A program made the translations under genes and the position numbers. The notes below the pieces were generated by a model that was not told the DNA's origin, did no database searches, and saw only the letters and a list, made by a program, of their open reading frames with translations. Positions 25,340 to 35,714 of a stretch of 64,000 nt of DNA are shown one piece after another. Positions within the stretch are counted from its first letter, which is position 1. Each line of letters opens with the position of its first letter. Source of the stretch: Diplosphaera chodatii (lineage: Eukaryota > Chlorophyta > Trebouxiophyceae > Prasiolales > Stichococcaceae). The DNA lies in assembly GCA_032358165.1 (NCBI GenBank), contig CM063639.1:62001-126000 (forward strand), in the 5' to 3' direction.

Positions 25340-27595
25340 TTAGCCCACTGCGATAATTCTTGCTAAAAAGAACGCCCAAGTAGTTCCAATACCTCCTAAT
25401 AAATAGTGCGCTACACCAACTGCACGACCTTGAGTAATACTTAAAGCTCGTGGCTGTATTGCAGGAGCTACTTTTAATTTATTATGAGCCCAAATAATTG
25501 ATTCAATAAGTTCTTGCCAATAACCACGACCACTGAATAAAAACATTAAACTAAAAGCCCAAACAAAGTGTGCTCCTAAGAAAATTAATCCGTAGGCAGA
25601 TAATGCTGAACCATAAGATTGAATAACTTGTGAAGATTGTGCCCATAAGAAATCACGTAACCAACCATTAATAGTATTAGCACTTTGAGCAAAATTCCCA
25701 CCTGTAATATGAGAAACACCAGAAGCATTTACTGTCCCCCACACATCAGATTGCATTTTCCAACTAAAATGGAAAATTGCGATTGATAATGCATTATACA
25801 TCCAAAAAAGACCTAAGAAAACATGATCCCAAGCTGATACTTGACAAGTACCACCTCGACCTGGGCCGTCACATGGAAAACGGAATCCTAAATTTGCTTT
25901 GTCGGGGATTAAACGAGAACTACGAGCATAAAGTACTCCTTTTAATAAAATTAAAACTGTCACATGAATTGTAAAAGCATGAATATGATGTACTAAGAAA
26001 TCTGCTGTCCCTAAAGAGATAGGCATCATTGCTACTTTCCCACTTACAGCAACAACATCTCCACCCCAAGTAAGACTTGTTGCGTTTAAAGCGTTCGGAG
26101 CTGTTAATTGAGGTGCTAAAAAATGTGTATTTTGAACCCATTGCGCAAATATAGGTTGTAATTGAATTGCTGTATCAGAAAACATATCTTGTGGACGTCC
26201 TAAAGCACTCATAGTATCATTATGAATATATAGACCAAAACTATGGAAGCCAAGGAAAATACAAACCCAATTTAAATGAGAAATAATAGCATCTCTATGT
26301 CGAATAACTCGATCTAAAAGGTTATTGTAATTATTTGTTGGATCATAATCTCTTACCATAAATATAGCAGCATGAGCACCCGCACCAACAATACAGAATC
26401 CGCCAATCCAAGTATGATGGGTAAAAATAGAAAGCTGTGTTGCATAATCCGTAGCCAAATAAGGATAAGGAGGCATACTGTACATATGATGAGCTACAAT
26501 AATTGATAATGAACCAAATAATGCTAAATTAATAGCTAGTTGCGCATGCCATGAAGTTGTAAGAATTTCATATAAACCTTTATGACCTTCACCTGTAAAA
26601 GGACCTTTGTGAGCTTCTAAAATAGATTTTATACTATGTCCAATTCCCCAATTAGTGCGGTACATATGCCCTGCTACTAAAAATAATACAGCAATTGCTA
26701 AATGATGATGAGCAGTATCAGTTAACCATAAACCACCAGTTACAGGATTTAAGCCTCCTTTAAAAGTTAAAAAATCGCTGTATTCATTCCAGTTAATAGT
26801 AAAAAAAGGAGTAAGTCCTTTGGCGAAGCTTGGATAAAGTTGAGTTATTAACTCACGGTTTAATAAAAATTCATGTGGCAATGGAATTTCTTTTGGGTCA
26901 ACACCTGCATCTAATAATTTATTAATAGGTAGAGAAACATGAATTTGATGTCCTGCCCACCCTAAACTTCCTAAACCTAAAAGTCCTGCTAAGTGATGAT
27001 TCAACATTGATTCTACGTTTTGAAACCATTCTAATTTTGGTGCAGCTTTATGATAATGAAACCACCCAGCAAAAAACATAGCACTTGCTAATACTAATCC
27101 ACCAATAGCAGTGCTGTAAAGTTGTAATTCACTTGTAATTCCACTTGCTCTCCAAAGTTGAAAAAAACCTGAAGTAATTTGAATTCCTTGAAAACCTCCT
27201 CCAACATCACCATTTAAAATTTCTTGACCCACAATTGGCCAAACTACTTGTGCACTTGGTTTAATATGAGTAGGGTCACTTAGCCAAGCTTCATAATTAG
27301 AAAAACGAGCGCCATGAAAATACATTCCACTAAGCCAAATCAATATAATACCTAATTGACCAAAATGAGCACTGAATACTTTTCTTGAAATTTCTTCAAG
27401 ATCACTTGTATGACTATCAAAATCATGTGCATCAGCATGTAAATTCCAAATCCAAGTTGTAGTAGTTGGTCCTTTAGATAAAGTTCTAGAAAAGTGTCCT
27501 GGTTTAGCCCATTTTTCAAAACTTGTTTCAACTGGATTTCGATCTACTACAATTTTCACCTTTTTAAATTGTGGTTCTGGTGGACTAATTGTCAT
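25340..27595 (-). CDS. psaA: photosystem I P700 apoprotein A1
   Basis: The other half of the photosystem I reaction-centre heterodimer. It is 751 aa, the normal length, and uninterrupted. The F-X motif [16 protein letters not shown] is at about residues 577-592. The N-terminus [20 protein letters not shown] is typical. AGGAGA lies 7 nt before the ATG. The psaA-psaB order on one strand is the ancestral arrangement; rps14 does not follow. Confidence 0.99.
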   Translation of the reverse strand: MTISPPEPQFKKVKIVVDRNPVETSFEKWAKPGHFSRTLSKGPTTTTWIWNLHADAHDFDSHTSDLEEISRKVFSAHFGQLGIILIWLSGMYFHGARFSNYEAWLSDPTHIKPSAQVVWPIVGQEILNGDVGGGFQGIQITSGFFQLWRASGITSELQLYSTAIGGLVLASAMFFAGWFHYHKAAPKLEWFQNVESMLNHHLAGLLGLGSLGWAGHQIHVSLPINKLLDAGVDPKEIPLPHEFLLNRELITQLYPSFAKGLTPFFTINWNEYSDFLTFKGGLNPVTGGLWLTDTAHHHLAIAVLFLVAGHMYRTNWGIGHSIKSILEAHKGPFTGEGHKGLYEILTTSWHAQLAINLALFGSLSIIVAHHMYSMPPYPYLATDYATQLSIFTHHTWIGGFCIVGAGAHAAIFMVRDYDPTNNYNNLLDRVIRHRDAIISHLNWVCIFLGFHSFGLYIHNDTMSALGRPQDMFSDTAIQLQPIFAQWVQNTHFLAPQLTAPNALNATSLTWGGDVVAVSGKVAMMPISLGTADFLVHHIHAFTIHVTVLILLKGVLYARSSRLIPDKANLGFRFPCDGPGRGGTCQVSAWDHVFLGLFWMYNALSIAIFHFSWKMQSDVWGTVNASGVSHITGGNFAQSANTINGWLRDFLWAQSSQVIQSYGSALSAYGLIFLGAHFVWAFSLMFLFSGRGYWQELIESIIWAHNKLKVAPAIQPRALSITQGRAVGVAHYLLGGIGTTWAFFLARIIAVG

Positions 27596-28224
27596 CGAAT
27601 TTCTCCTAAAATACTCTATATTTTTTAATTTTTATTTATATTTAAATAATATAAACTTTTCTTTGCTAATATTTTATCCCTTGCTTTGTTATAAAAACTT
27701 CCAAACATACAACTTTGTTGTATGTCAGGTTTTCTTCGAAAACGTTTTTATTAGCAAACGGAAATATAAGCAAAGCAGCGGTACAAGTTTGCTTTTGTTC
27801 CACAAAACTTTCCGTTTGTTAATAAAAACTTCCAAACATACAACTTTGTTGTATGTCAGGTTTTCTTCGAAAACGTTTTTATAACCTGTAAATAAAGCAA
27901 AGCTTTATTTACTGACAACGGAACATCCAACTTGATTATATGTCAAGTTTTTTTAGAAAACGTTTTGTCTTACTGCAGGCTTATCAATAAAAAACTTTGT
28001 TTTTTATAGGCTAGTACTTGTACCAAATTTTGATAAAATCTAAGTACAGCAAAGTATTATGTACTGACAGGAATTATAATTTAGTTTTTAGTTAAGTTTA
28101 TTAGTAAATAATAACTTTATATAAACTATATACTTATAATTTATAGTCAAATACATAGTTTAATGAGACACAAAAATCCCATTTTTATGTATTATTGACA
28201 TCTTGTCAATGAAAATGATGCAAC

Positions 28225-28284
28225 TAAATAATTACACATTTAAATAATTACACATTTAAATAATTACACATTTAAATAATTACA
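28225..28284 (+). repeat. 16-bp tandem repeat, 3.75 copies
   Basis: Three perfect copies of TAAATAATTACACATT plus 12 nt of a fourth, with no spacers. It is a simple tandem array in the psaA-chlB spacer. Confidence 0.92.
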
Positions 28285-28771
28285 TACATAGAGAGTGCTT
28301 TAAGAGTTAAAAGCTGTATTTTTATTTTATAAAGTATAACAAATTTTTAACAAATATTTTTGTAAACTTTTTAAACCTACATTGCCAAAAGCTGTAATAA
28401 ATTGTGACTTATTTTTATTTAAACATTAAAACCTTATTTTTACTTTTTATTTTTATATGTCCTGTAAATAAAGCAAGCTTTGTCTGCCGTTTTGGATAAA
28501 TATCAACTTACAATAAGTTGATATTACTTTGCTAGTAAATTAAACAAAATTTTATTTAGCGCTAAAACAAGATTTTCGCAACCCTTGCCAATAATGCAAC
28601 TTTGTTGCATTATTGGCAAGGCAAAAGTTTTTTGTTATAAATATTTCGTTTTGTCTTACTACATTTTTTCAATAAAAAAATTTTGCAACAAGTTTGTCTT
28701 TGTTAAACAAAACTTTTTTCCCTTACTTTTCTTTACTAATAAAAAAGAAATTTATAACAAAGCAAAAAAGC

Positions 28772-29044
28772 TTATCAATAAAAAAACTTTATTTTTTTAT
28801 AGACTGCTTTACTTTGTTATAAAAACGTTTTCGAAGAAAATCTGACATACAACTAGCAAAGCAAACCTTTGCTAGCAAAGGCAAAGTTGTATGTTGCCTT
28901 GTCAGTAAATAAAGCAAAGCTTTATTTACAGGTTATAAAAACGTTTTCGAAGAAAACCTGACATACAACAAAGTTGTATGTTTGGAAGTTTTTATTAGCA
29001 AAAAAGAAGTTTTTATTAGCAAACGGTACTTATACAAATTTTTT
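28772..29044 (+). repeat. large composite SDR, copy A
   Basis: Order: R11, an R9/R3 unit whose R3 centre is split by an R1 box, R5, then a second R9/R3 unit with an intact R3. The same order and near-identical sequence recur at 42396-42660. Confidence 0.85.
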
Positions 29045-29130
29045 TAAAAACAAAAATTTAAACAACCTAATAAAGCAAGCAAATTGTACTTTATTAGAAA
29101 TGTAATGAACATCATTTTTATAAAAGTATT

Positions 29131-30663
29131 TTATGCGCCTGCGGCTTCTTTTGCAGCATACATAATTTCTACGGTAATTTCATTAATATTTTTTTCACGA
29201 GCAAATTTTTCTGTATTTCTTTTTATTTTTCCACGAACAAAACCAGGAATTTTATTTAATTCAGCTATTCCATCAGGTGCCCAGCTTAAATCAGAATCAG
29301 TAGATAATGATTTTGTAATAACTTGTTTTGTATCATGCCCTCCAAAAATTTCTAATAAATGGTCTTCCATTCCTAACGTGAAGGAGTTATATACTAAATC
29401 AGCTATTTGGTTTGTTCCTTCGTACCCTAAAAAAGGACGATACCCGAGTGGGAAATTTTGAATATGAACTGGAGCGGAAATAACTCCACATGGAATATCT
29501 AAACGTTTTCCAATATGTCTTTCCATTTGAGTTCCAAAAATTGCCGATGGTTCAATTTTAGCAATCATATCACCAACTTGCGTATGATCATCAGTAATCA
29601 ATACTTGATCACAAAAACCTTGTACTTGCTCGCGAAACCAATCCGCATCATGTTTACAGTATGTCCCAGAACAAGAAACCCGTATACCCATTTCTCGTGC
29701 TAAAATTTTTGTCATAGATGCTGCATGAGTAGCATCGCCAAAAACAATAGCTTTTTTTCCAGTTAAATTTTGACAATCAATTGAGCGTGAAAACCAAGCT
29801 GCTTGCGAAACAAATCTTGTTTGCTGATCAATATAATTTTCAAAGTCTACCGTTGAAGTATAATTATTCAATTCAAGAATTTTTTGAATTTCGCGTATAC
29901 AATTAGCTGTATCAACAATACCCATTGGAGTTGTAGTAATATAAGGCATATTAAATTCCGTTTGCAAATAATTTGCCGTAATTAACCCAATCTCACGATA
30001 TGGTACTAAATTAAACCATGCTTTTCCAAGGTTTTGCAAATCTGGAATAGAACCACCTTCAGGAATCACTTGATTTATTTCAATACCTAAATCATTTAAA
30101 AGTCGTTTTAATTCTCTACAATCATGTTGATTATGAAAACCTAAAGTAAACATGCCAATAATATTTGCCGAAGGTTTTTCTGTTTTTGTTAAATCTAGAA
30201 TATTTTGTTTTTCAGCTTTTTTTAAATAAAAACGAACAATTTGTTCAAGGGTACGATCTGCGGCTTGTAATTCATTTACGCGGTAATGATTTACATCAGC
30301 TAAAATAACATCTGAATCTGATTCGTTAGCTGCTCGATTTACAAAATTTTGTAGATCTTCTTGCAAAATGCTTGATGTACAAGTTGGGGTCAAAACAATT
30401 AAGTCGGGTTTTTCCTGCTTATCTTTTCGAGTAATATTTTCTACGACTTTTTCTTGTGAGCCTCGCGCTAGTACATGCCGATCTACAATGCTAGCAGTTA
30501 CTGGAGTAAAGTCTCTTTCACGTTCTAACATTGATCGCATTACATTAAAATAGTCATCTCCTAGAGGTGCATGCATAATTGCATGAACATTTTTAAAGGA
30601 ACTAGCAACTCGAAGTGTACCAATATGTGCTGGTCCCGCATACATCCAATATGCTAATTTCAT
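29131..30663 (-). CDS. chlB: light-independent protochlorophyllide reductase subunit B
   Basis: Catalytic partner of ChlN in dark-operative protochlorophyllide reductase, which makes chlorophyllide without light. It is 510 aa, normal length. D36 in HAPLGDDYF matches the Asp ligand of the shared [4Fe-4S] cluster described for this family, and the [13 protein letters not shown] segment (about residues 91-103) carries the conserved cysteine. The C-terminal domain has [25 protein letters not shown] lies 10 nt before the ATG. Its presence implies that the partner genes chlL and chlN exist outside this window. Confidence 0.98.
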   Translation of the reverse strand: MKLAYWMYAGPAHIGTLRVASSFKNVHAIMHAPLGDDYFNVMRSMLERERDFTPVTASIVDRHVLARGSQEKVVENITRKDKQEKPDLIVLTPTCTSSILQEDLQNFVNRAANESDSDVILADVNHYRVNELQAADRTLEQIVRFYLKKAEKQNILDLTKTEKPSANIIGMFTLGFHNQHDCRELKRLLNDLGIEINQVIPEGGSIPDLQNLGKAWFNLVPYREIGLITANYLQTEFNMPYITTTPMGIVDTANCIREIQKILELNNYTSTVDFENYIDQQTRFVSQAAWFSRSIDCQNLTGKKAIVFGDATHAASMTKILAREMGIRVSCSGTYCKHDADWFREQVQGFCDQVLITDDHTQVGDMIAKIEPSAIFGTQMERHIGKRLDIPCGVISAPVHIQNFPLGYRPFLGYEGTNQIADLVYNSFTLGMEDHLLEIFGGHDTKQVITKSLSTDSDLSWAPDGIAELNKIPGFVRGKIKRNTEKFAREKNINEITVEIMYAAKEAAGA

Positions 30664-32073
30664 AACAATTTCCTCAAATTTAGAATTATAATTAGTTTTA
30701 ATTCAATTTTTAAACTAAAAATTTATTACTTGTATAATATATTAAGTATATATTTATACTTTCGAAATATATTTTATGTTTATATATTATAAATAAATAC
30801 ATTTAGTATACTATTTTTATAGTATTAATTTTTTTATTTATTAGTATTTAATATAAATTAAATCTAATTTTCTAAGTATTTTTTCTTTTACTAATATTTA
30901 AATATTGTTTAAATATTAGCAAAAAAACAAGAGATAAAATCTGCCAGACAACAAAGTTGGATGCAAATAATAAAATTTATACAAATACTAGCAAAGCAAG
31001 CCTGTAGCTAGCTTTGCTAGCAAAGGCAACCGTGTTGCAAAATTTTTTTATAGGATCGCTTTTGTTGGATAAAACTTTGTTTTATTTTACTGCAAACTTG
31101 TCAATAAAAAAACAAAGTTTTTTTTATAGGCTAGGACATGTACAAATTTTTAATAATTTAATGAAATGTGTAGATTTTTATACTTTTTTTTTGTTAAAAT
31201 AAAAAAACAATTACTTCAATATTTGTATCAGTTTTAAAAAAATTTTTATTTCAATAGATACTATTAATTAGTTTAAAAAAATAATAATTGATTTGAAAAA
31301 TAATATTTGTTATAAATAAATATTTATGAAGTATATTACAATTTTATAGTATATATTATACTATGTATTGTTATTTGGAAATGTTTTTAAAATTTCTAAA
31401 AAAGTAAATAATAAATGATTGACAACAAAAGTCTTGTCAACAACTTGTACAATTATTTTCTACAACTACAAATTGATTGACAACTCATTCATATGTTAAT
31501 TGCTTCACTATTAGTTTTGAATAAATTTGTTTTTATTAATCATAAAAATAAATTTTATTTTTTAATAAAACAATAAAAACAAAAATAATTATTAATATTG
31601 ATTGATGCTAATAAATTTACTAATAACATTATAGATATAAAAAAATTTTGTGTTTTTTACTAAAATAAAATTGTAATCAAGCAATTAATAAGTAGTTTAC
31701 TTACTACTTATTTTGCTAGTAGCTAGTTTCGTAATACAAATCTTAATTTAATGTTTAAAAAACCTGCCTTTGTTGGATAAAACGAAGTTTTATCTTACTG
31801 CAGGCTTGCTTTGCTAGTAAATTTATTTTTTACGAGTTTTTTATTCCTAATTTTTATAATTAAATTAAATAAACAAAATTGAAGATTTTTTATTACTTAA
31901 CTAATTCAAAATATCTTGTTACTTAACTAATAAAATAAACTTTACTTTTAAATAAAAAGCAAAACTTGTTTTAGCTTTGCCTATTTTATAATTTAACTCG
32001 GTTGAATTATTATTAAGGTAAAATATTAAAAAATTTGTACAAGTACAAACTTGTTGGGAGATCTTTATTCGTT
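30664..32073. repeat. chlB-psbK divergent spacer
   Basis: No gene seen in about 1.4 kb. R1 lies at about 30988-31024, R8-like and R11 at about 31060-31135, and R8 plus R1 at about 31766-31820. Long stretches (31200-31440, 31560-31680) are A/T-rich without recognisable structure. Confidence 0.6.
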
Positions 32074-32205
32074 ATGACTTTTTTACTTGCAAAATTACCT
32101 GAAGCATATGCACCTTTTGATCCGATTGTAGATGTTTTACCAATTATTCCAGTTCTTTTTATTCTTTTAGCATTTGTTTGGCAAGCATCTGTAAGTTTTA
32201 GATAA
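32074..32205 (+). CDS. psbK: photosystem II protein K
   Basis: Small photosystem II subunit with one transmembrane helix, bound near CP43. It is 43 aa; the mature sequence [17 protein letters not shown].. follows a very short leader MTFLLA. The C-terminus [12 protein letters not shown] is the family hallmark. GGGAG lies 13 nt before the ATG. It heads a plus-strand run psbK-psb30-psaM-trnQ. Confidence 0.97.
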   Translation: MTFLLAKLPEAYAPFDPIVDVLPIIPVLFILLAFVWQASVSFR

Positions 32206-32763
32206 ATAGTGTTTTTAGAAAAAATTAAAGTAATTAATTAATAAAATAAAACTTTGCTTAACCTTATTTACAATATCTTAATTCATTGAATTGGCAAGAT
32301 TTGTCTTGTCAATGACTAATATTTTAACTTTATCCCTTGCTTTGCAAGGCAAAGGGAAATATAAGTCAATAATACACAAAAATAAAATTTTGGTATTTCA
32401 TTGACAAAATAAGTCTCGTCAATAACTTGATTGACAAGTCAATAAGTTATCAATTACTTTGTAGAAGTATAAATTAATTGACAAATCATTTTTGCATATT
32501 AATGAGTTAAATTATTAGCAAAAGTGATTGTAATCAAATTTTTTAGGTTGTTAATTAAATACTTTATTTAAATTATAAAAATTTTCAATTATAAAATTTT
32601 AATTAGAAAATTTAAAATAAATATATTTTGTATATTTTATTTTTAGTTTTCTTCTAGATATAATTTTTTACTAACAACACGCATTTAGAATTACAAAAAA
32701 TAAATGTAAAAATAATTTAAAAAATTTTATTTAGAAACATATTATTTAAAATAGAGGTACAAA
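32206..32763. repeat. psbK-psb30 spacer
   Basis: No gene seen. A compact repeat patch at about 32295-32440 holds an R6-like half-site, an R12 fragment and TTGACAA-containing fragments. The rest is A/T-rich. Confidence 0.5.
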
Positions 32764-32865
32764 ATGAACTTTGAAGTTTTTTTTCAATTAGGCGCACTTT
32801 TTCTTATTTTAGCAGCAGGGCCACTTGTTATTATTTTATTAGCAAGCCGTAGTGGAAATCTTTAA
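32764..32865 (+). CDS. psb30: photosystem II protein Psb30 (Ycf12)
   Basis: A 33-aa single-helix photosystem II subunit located near cytochrome b559 and PsbJ. The sequence starts MNFEVFFQLGALFLI and ends LLASRSGNL, the conserved Psb30 C-terminus. AGAGG lies 7 nt before the ATG. It lies between psbK and psaM, a linkage kept in several green algal plastomes. Confidence 0.95.
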   Translation: MNFEVFFQLGALFLILAAGPLVIILLASRSGNL

Positions 32866-33476
32866 AAAATTTTTTAGAGATAAAATTTTTAACAAAACCT
32901 TATATAGTTTTATTCATATTTGATTTTACTCTATTTGAGTTAAGAAAAAAAATAATTTAATCACTTGTCAATTAAGTGATTGAAAAGACTTATACAAATA
33001 CCAACTTGTTGCAAATCTTGGCAATATATAAATGAATATGGTAATTATTTAAAAGAATTCTCATTTATAAAGTCTTATTATATTATATTAAGCTATAAGC
33101 CAACTTTGTTGTATGCTAATTTATCTTGCTTAGGGTTTTTTTTGTTAAATAAAAATATTTAACAATAAAATGAAAATATTAGCAAATAGAAAAACAATTA
33201 AAAAAGTCTTTTTTTAACGTGATAACTAAAATAATGATTATTTTTTAATAATAAATTAAATTTATTTTTTATATAGGAAACTTTAGTAAAAGTTTGTTAA
33301 AAAGCAAAATAAAATACTACAGAAAAATTTCATTTTTGTATATGATTGAAAATATCAATGACTTTTTAAATAAGTTATTTAAAATATTTATTTTGTTAAT
33401 GAATTTAATTTTAAAATCATTATATTTTTATACACGGTTACTTTACTACGAAATTTTATAAAATTAATTTAAATCT
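32866..33476. other. psb30-psaM spacer
   Basis: Nothing recognisable beyond A/T-rich DNA. This is one of the longer stretches with very few SDR fragments. Confidence 0.5.
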
Positions 33477-33572
33477 ATGGCAATTTCTGATAGTCAAATT
33501 TTTACTGCTCTTTTTGCTAGCTTAGTAACTGGAATACTTGCTGTTCGATTAGGACTGGCACTTTATAAATAA
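33477..33572 (+). CDS. psaM: photosystem I subunit XII
   Basis: A 31-aa single-helix photosystem I subunit at the trimerisation side of the complex in cyanobacteria. [19 protein letters not shown] and [10 protein letters not shown] match the PsaM pattern throughout. It is followed by a 19-bp perfect hairpin. Confidence 0.95.
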   Translation: MAISDSQIFTALFASLVTGILAVRLGLALYK

Positions 33573-33690
33573 TTTTATTTATTTATTAAAAAAACTATTG
33601 TATTGATAATACATTATCTATCATATGTATTTATATAAAAATAAATAGTATTAACTAATTAAGTGCATTAGACTTGGTATTACTATTTAC

Positions 33691-33732
33691 TTGGCTTATT
33701 CAAAATAAAGTATTTTATTTTGAATAAGCCAA
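33691..33732 (+). terminator. 3' hairpin after psaM
   Basis: The 19-bp perfect arms TTGGCTTATTCAAAATAAA and its complement, with loop GTAT, begin 119 nt past the psaM stop and precede trnQ. Confidence 0.65.
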
Positions 33733-33943
33733 TTTCGATATTTTCTTTAAACTAATTTGAAAATTAAAATGATTAATTTTAATTTATAAATAAATTTAAA
33801 GAAAATACATTGTTTTTAAATTATTTTCCCTTGCTTTGCAACGCAAAGGGAAAAAAAAATAATTTCATCGAGATGTCAATAATATACAAAAATTTTATTT
33901 TTATGCATCAATATAAATTAATTTTTAATTTAATAAGAATCAA

Positions 33944-33973
33944 TTGACAAAAATATAAATATATATTTATATT
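33944..33973 (+). promoter_or_regulatory. possible sigma70-type promoter of trnQ
   Basis: TTGACA at 33944-33949, an 18-bp spacer and TATATT at 33968-33973 lie 52 bp before trnQ. The match to bacterial-type plastid promoters is good, but such matches arise by chance in DNA this A/T-rich. Confidence 0.4.
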
Positions 33974-34025
33974 TTATTTAGATTAAAAATCAAATAATAA
34001 TTCAAAAATTAACAAATTTTTTCCA

Positions 34026-34030
34026 TGGGG

Positions 34031-34063
<33 letters not shown>

Positions 34064-34097
34064 CCGCCATTCGCAGGTTCGAATCCTTCCACCCCAG
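34026..34097 (+). tRNA. trnQ-UUG: tRNA-Gln (UUG)
   Basis: Acceptor TGGGGTG with CACCCCA, D-arm GCCAAGTGGTAAGGC, anticodon loop TTTTGGT with anticodon TTG, and T-arm GCAGGTTCGAATCCTTC. It closely matches plastid trnQ. Confidence 0.96.
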
Positions 34098-34413
34098 TCA
34101 TATAGAATTCATATGACGAAATTATTATTCTATCACTCAGTTTGGCTTTGTTAAACAAAACTTTGTTTTGTTTTACTTCCCTTTGCCTTGCAAAGCAAGG
34201 GAGCAAAGCAAGCCTGCAGTAAGATAAAACTTCGTTTTATCTCACGAAGGCTATTTGCTAATAAAAATTTTGTTTTTCTAACAAAACAAAAAAGTTTGTC
34301 AATAAAAAACAAGCTTTTTTTATAAACTAGTAATTGTCCCAAATTTGGAATTCAATAATATTATTTTAATTTGTGCAAGCTTTTTCAAATTTAATATTTA
34401 TTAGATAAATTTG
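34098..34413. repeat. trnQ-ycf47 spacer with SDRs
   Basis: R8-type, R1 and R9 fragments lie at about 34145-34285 and R11 at about 34292-34325. No gene seen. Confidence 0.6.
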
Positions 34414-34620
34414 TTAATTTAGTGAAGTAAAAAAACCAATTAGTAAAAAAAATAAAATAGAAAACCAGGTAAATTTCATTAAAAAACGTTTTTCTTCCCC
34501 ATAATTTGCAAGAATTCTTCTTGAATGTAAAGCTCTTAATACAATATTTTCTTTTGGTGTTTGTGGTACTATTAAAACAATAATAAAAATGGCAAAGATT
34601 AATCGAAATAGATTCATCAT
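34414..34620 (-). CDS. ycf47: small membrane protein, Ycf47/SecG-like
   Basis: A 68-aa protein with two hydrophobic segments (about residues 4-19 and 48-65) separated by a polar loop with PQTPKENIVLRALHSRRILANYG. This topology and a proline/glutamine-containing turn after the first helix resemble Ycf47, the plastid SecG-like protein that would belong to the thylakoid Sec translocon. Its place next to trnQ and the psbK-psb30-psaM run fits ycf47 in other green algae, from memory. The sequence is too short for certainty. The two ATGs at the start (MMN) leave the start ambiguous by one codon. Confidence 0.65.
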   Translation of the reverse strand: MMNLFRLIFAIFIIVLIVPQTPKENIVLRALHSRRILANYGEEKRFLMKFTWFSILFFLLIGFFTSLN

Positions 34621-35000
34621 AAGTAAAAATTTTTAATAAATTAGATTAGTAGTAGCATTGAAATAAAAAAAATGTATTTTTAACAATTAAATTTGTGATT
34701 TAAATAGTTAATTTAAATAATTAATTTAAAATTAAAATAATTTTATTAGAATAAATATATTTTTTTAAATTCGTTCAAGTCTAAATTTGTTGTACGTCAA
34801 TTTTTTTAATATTGAATAAATATAATAATAATTTTTTTTAAACTCTCTATTTTACATATATTATATAATTATGTATAATTATATTATGTACATATATTTT
34901 TCAAATATTCAAAATAGAAATTTTTGATATAAGCTATTTATATCATATTTTTCGAAATATAAAAATTAAAATATTTCATAAAAAATTTTATCAAAAATAT
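34621..35000. other. ycf47-trnF spacer
   Basis: A/T-rich. Nothing recognisable apart from short direct repeats such as TTAAATAATTAATTTAAA near 34708-34730. Confidence 0.4.
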
Positions 35001-35005
35001 GCCGG

Positions 35006-35042
<37 letters not shown>

Positions 35043-35073
35043 CGTGTCACCAGTTCAAGTCTGGTTCCTGGCA
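35001..35073 (+). tRNA. trnF-GAA: tRNA-Phe (GAA)
   Basis: Acceptor GCCGGGA with TCCTGGC, D-arm GCTCAGTTGGTAGAGC, anticodon loop CTGAAAA with anticodon GAA, T-arm CCAGTTCAAGTCTGG and discriminator A. Confidence 0.96.
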
Positions 35074-35714
35074 AACTATATATAAAAATATTTAGAAAAA
35101 ATAATTTTTATTTATTTTTACTTTGTAAATAATTTTATTACAAATTGTGCAAACTAAATTTAAGTTTTATTCATCAAATCAATTTTCAATCAATTTACAT
35201 AACTAGAAATTTTATAAATTTGCGACACGTTTGGCTTTATTGCACTAGCAAAGTAAGCCTGAAGTAAAACAAAACGAAGTTTTGTGGAACAAAAGCAAAA
35301 TTTTGTTTTGTCTTATTTGTAGTAAAGCAAGCCTGTGGTAAAAAAAAACAAAGTTTTATCCAACAAAGGCCCTTTGCTAATATTTCAACAAAGTTGAAAT
35401 ATAAGCAAAGCAACGGTTCGGAGAACTTCTGAAAACAAGCTTTGCTTGTTTTCTTAGGAGCTTGTCAATAAAAAAACAAAGTTTTTTTATAGGCTAGTAC
35501 TTATACTAGTTGGTGATTGAATTAAAAAATAAAATAATGTATTTTATATAAATATAGTATTCTATTTTTTAATTCAATTATTGACTTCTATTTCAACTTT
35601 GTTTAAACGTTAGTCAATAATACAAGAAAAATTTTATTTTTGTGTATCATTGACAAGACAAGTTTTGTCAATCACTAACAAAAGCAAACGTTATCACTAA
35701 AATTTTTATTTTAT
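35074..35714. repeat. trnF-tilS spacer, SDR cluster
   Basis: R8-type and R1 fragments lie at about 35240-35370, R6 at about 35375-35407, R4 at about 35428-35458, R11 at about 35460-35500, an R13 palindrome at 35516-35578, and R6/R12 remnants to about 35690. No gene seen. Confidence 0.7.
35516..35578. repeat. R13 long imperfect palindrome
   Basis: The arms (ATTGAATTAAAAAATAAAAT.. and ..TCTATTTTTTAATTCAAT) pair with a few mismatches. It is related to 13883-13936 and about 43225-43282. Confidence 0.75.

Larger units (their letters stand above)
27596..29130. repeat. psaA-chlB spacer (1.5 kb), dense SDRs
   Basis: No gene seen. Two nested R9/R3 units lie at about 27680-27760 and 27810-27880, R5 at about 27885-27917, R11 at about 27980-28012, a 16-bp tandem array at 28225-28284, and a large composite at 28772-29044 that is duplicated at 42396-42660. 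Confidence 0.7.

Noticed and set aside
28225..28284. CRISPR-like array
   Set aside because: Units are 16 bp and directly adjacent with no spacers, in a plastid genome: a simple tandem repeat.
29084..29461. 125-codon plus-strand frame overlapping the 3' end of chlB
   Set aside because: Antisense shadow of chlB with no recognisable motifs.
33944..33949. Other TTGACA matches (many in R11 and around TTGACAAG) as promoters
   Set aside because: TTGACA is part of the common R11 and R5 repeat tails, so most occurrences reflect repeats rather than promoters. Only two well-spaced pairs are listed, at low confidence.
34414..34620. Alternative reading of the 68-aa gene as petL, psaI or another small photosynthetic subunit
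   Set aside because: Two hydrophobic segments and a 28-residue polar loop do not fit these single-helix proteins.
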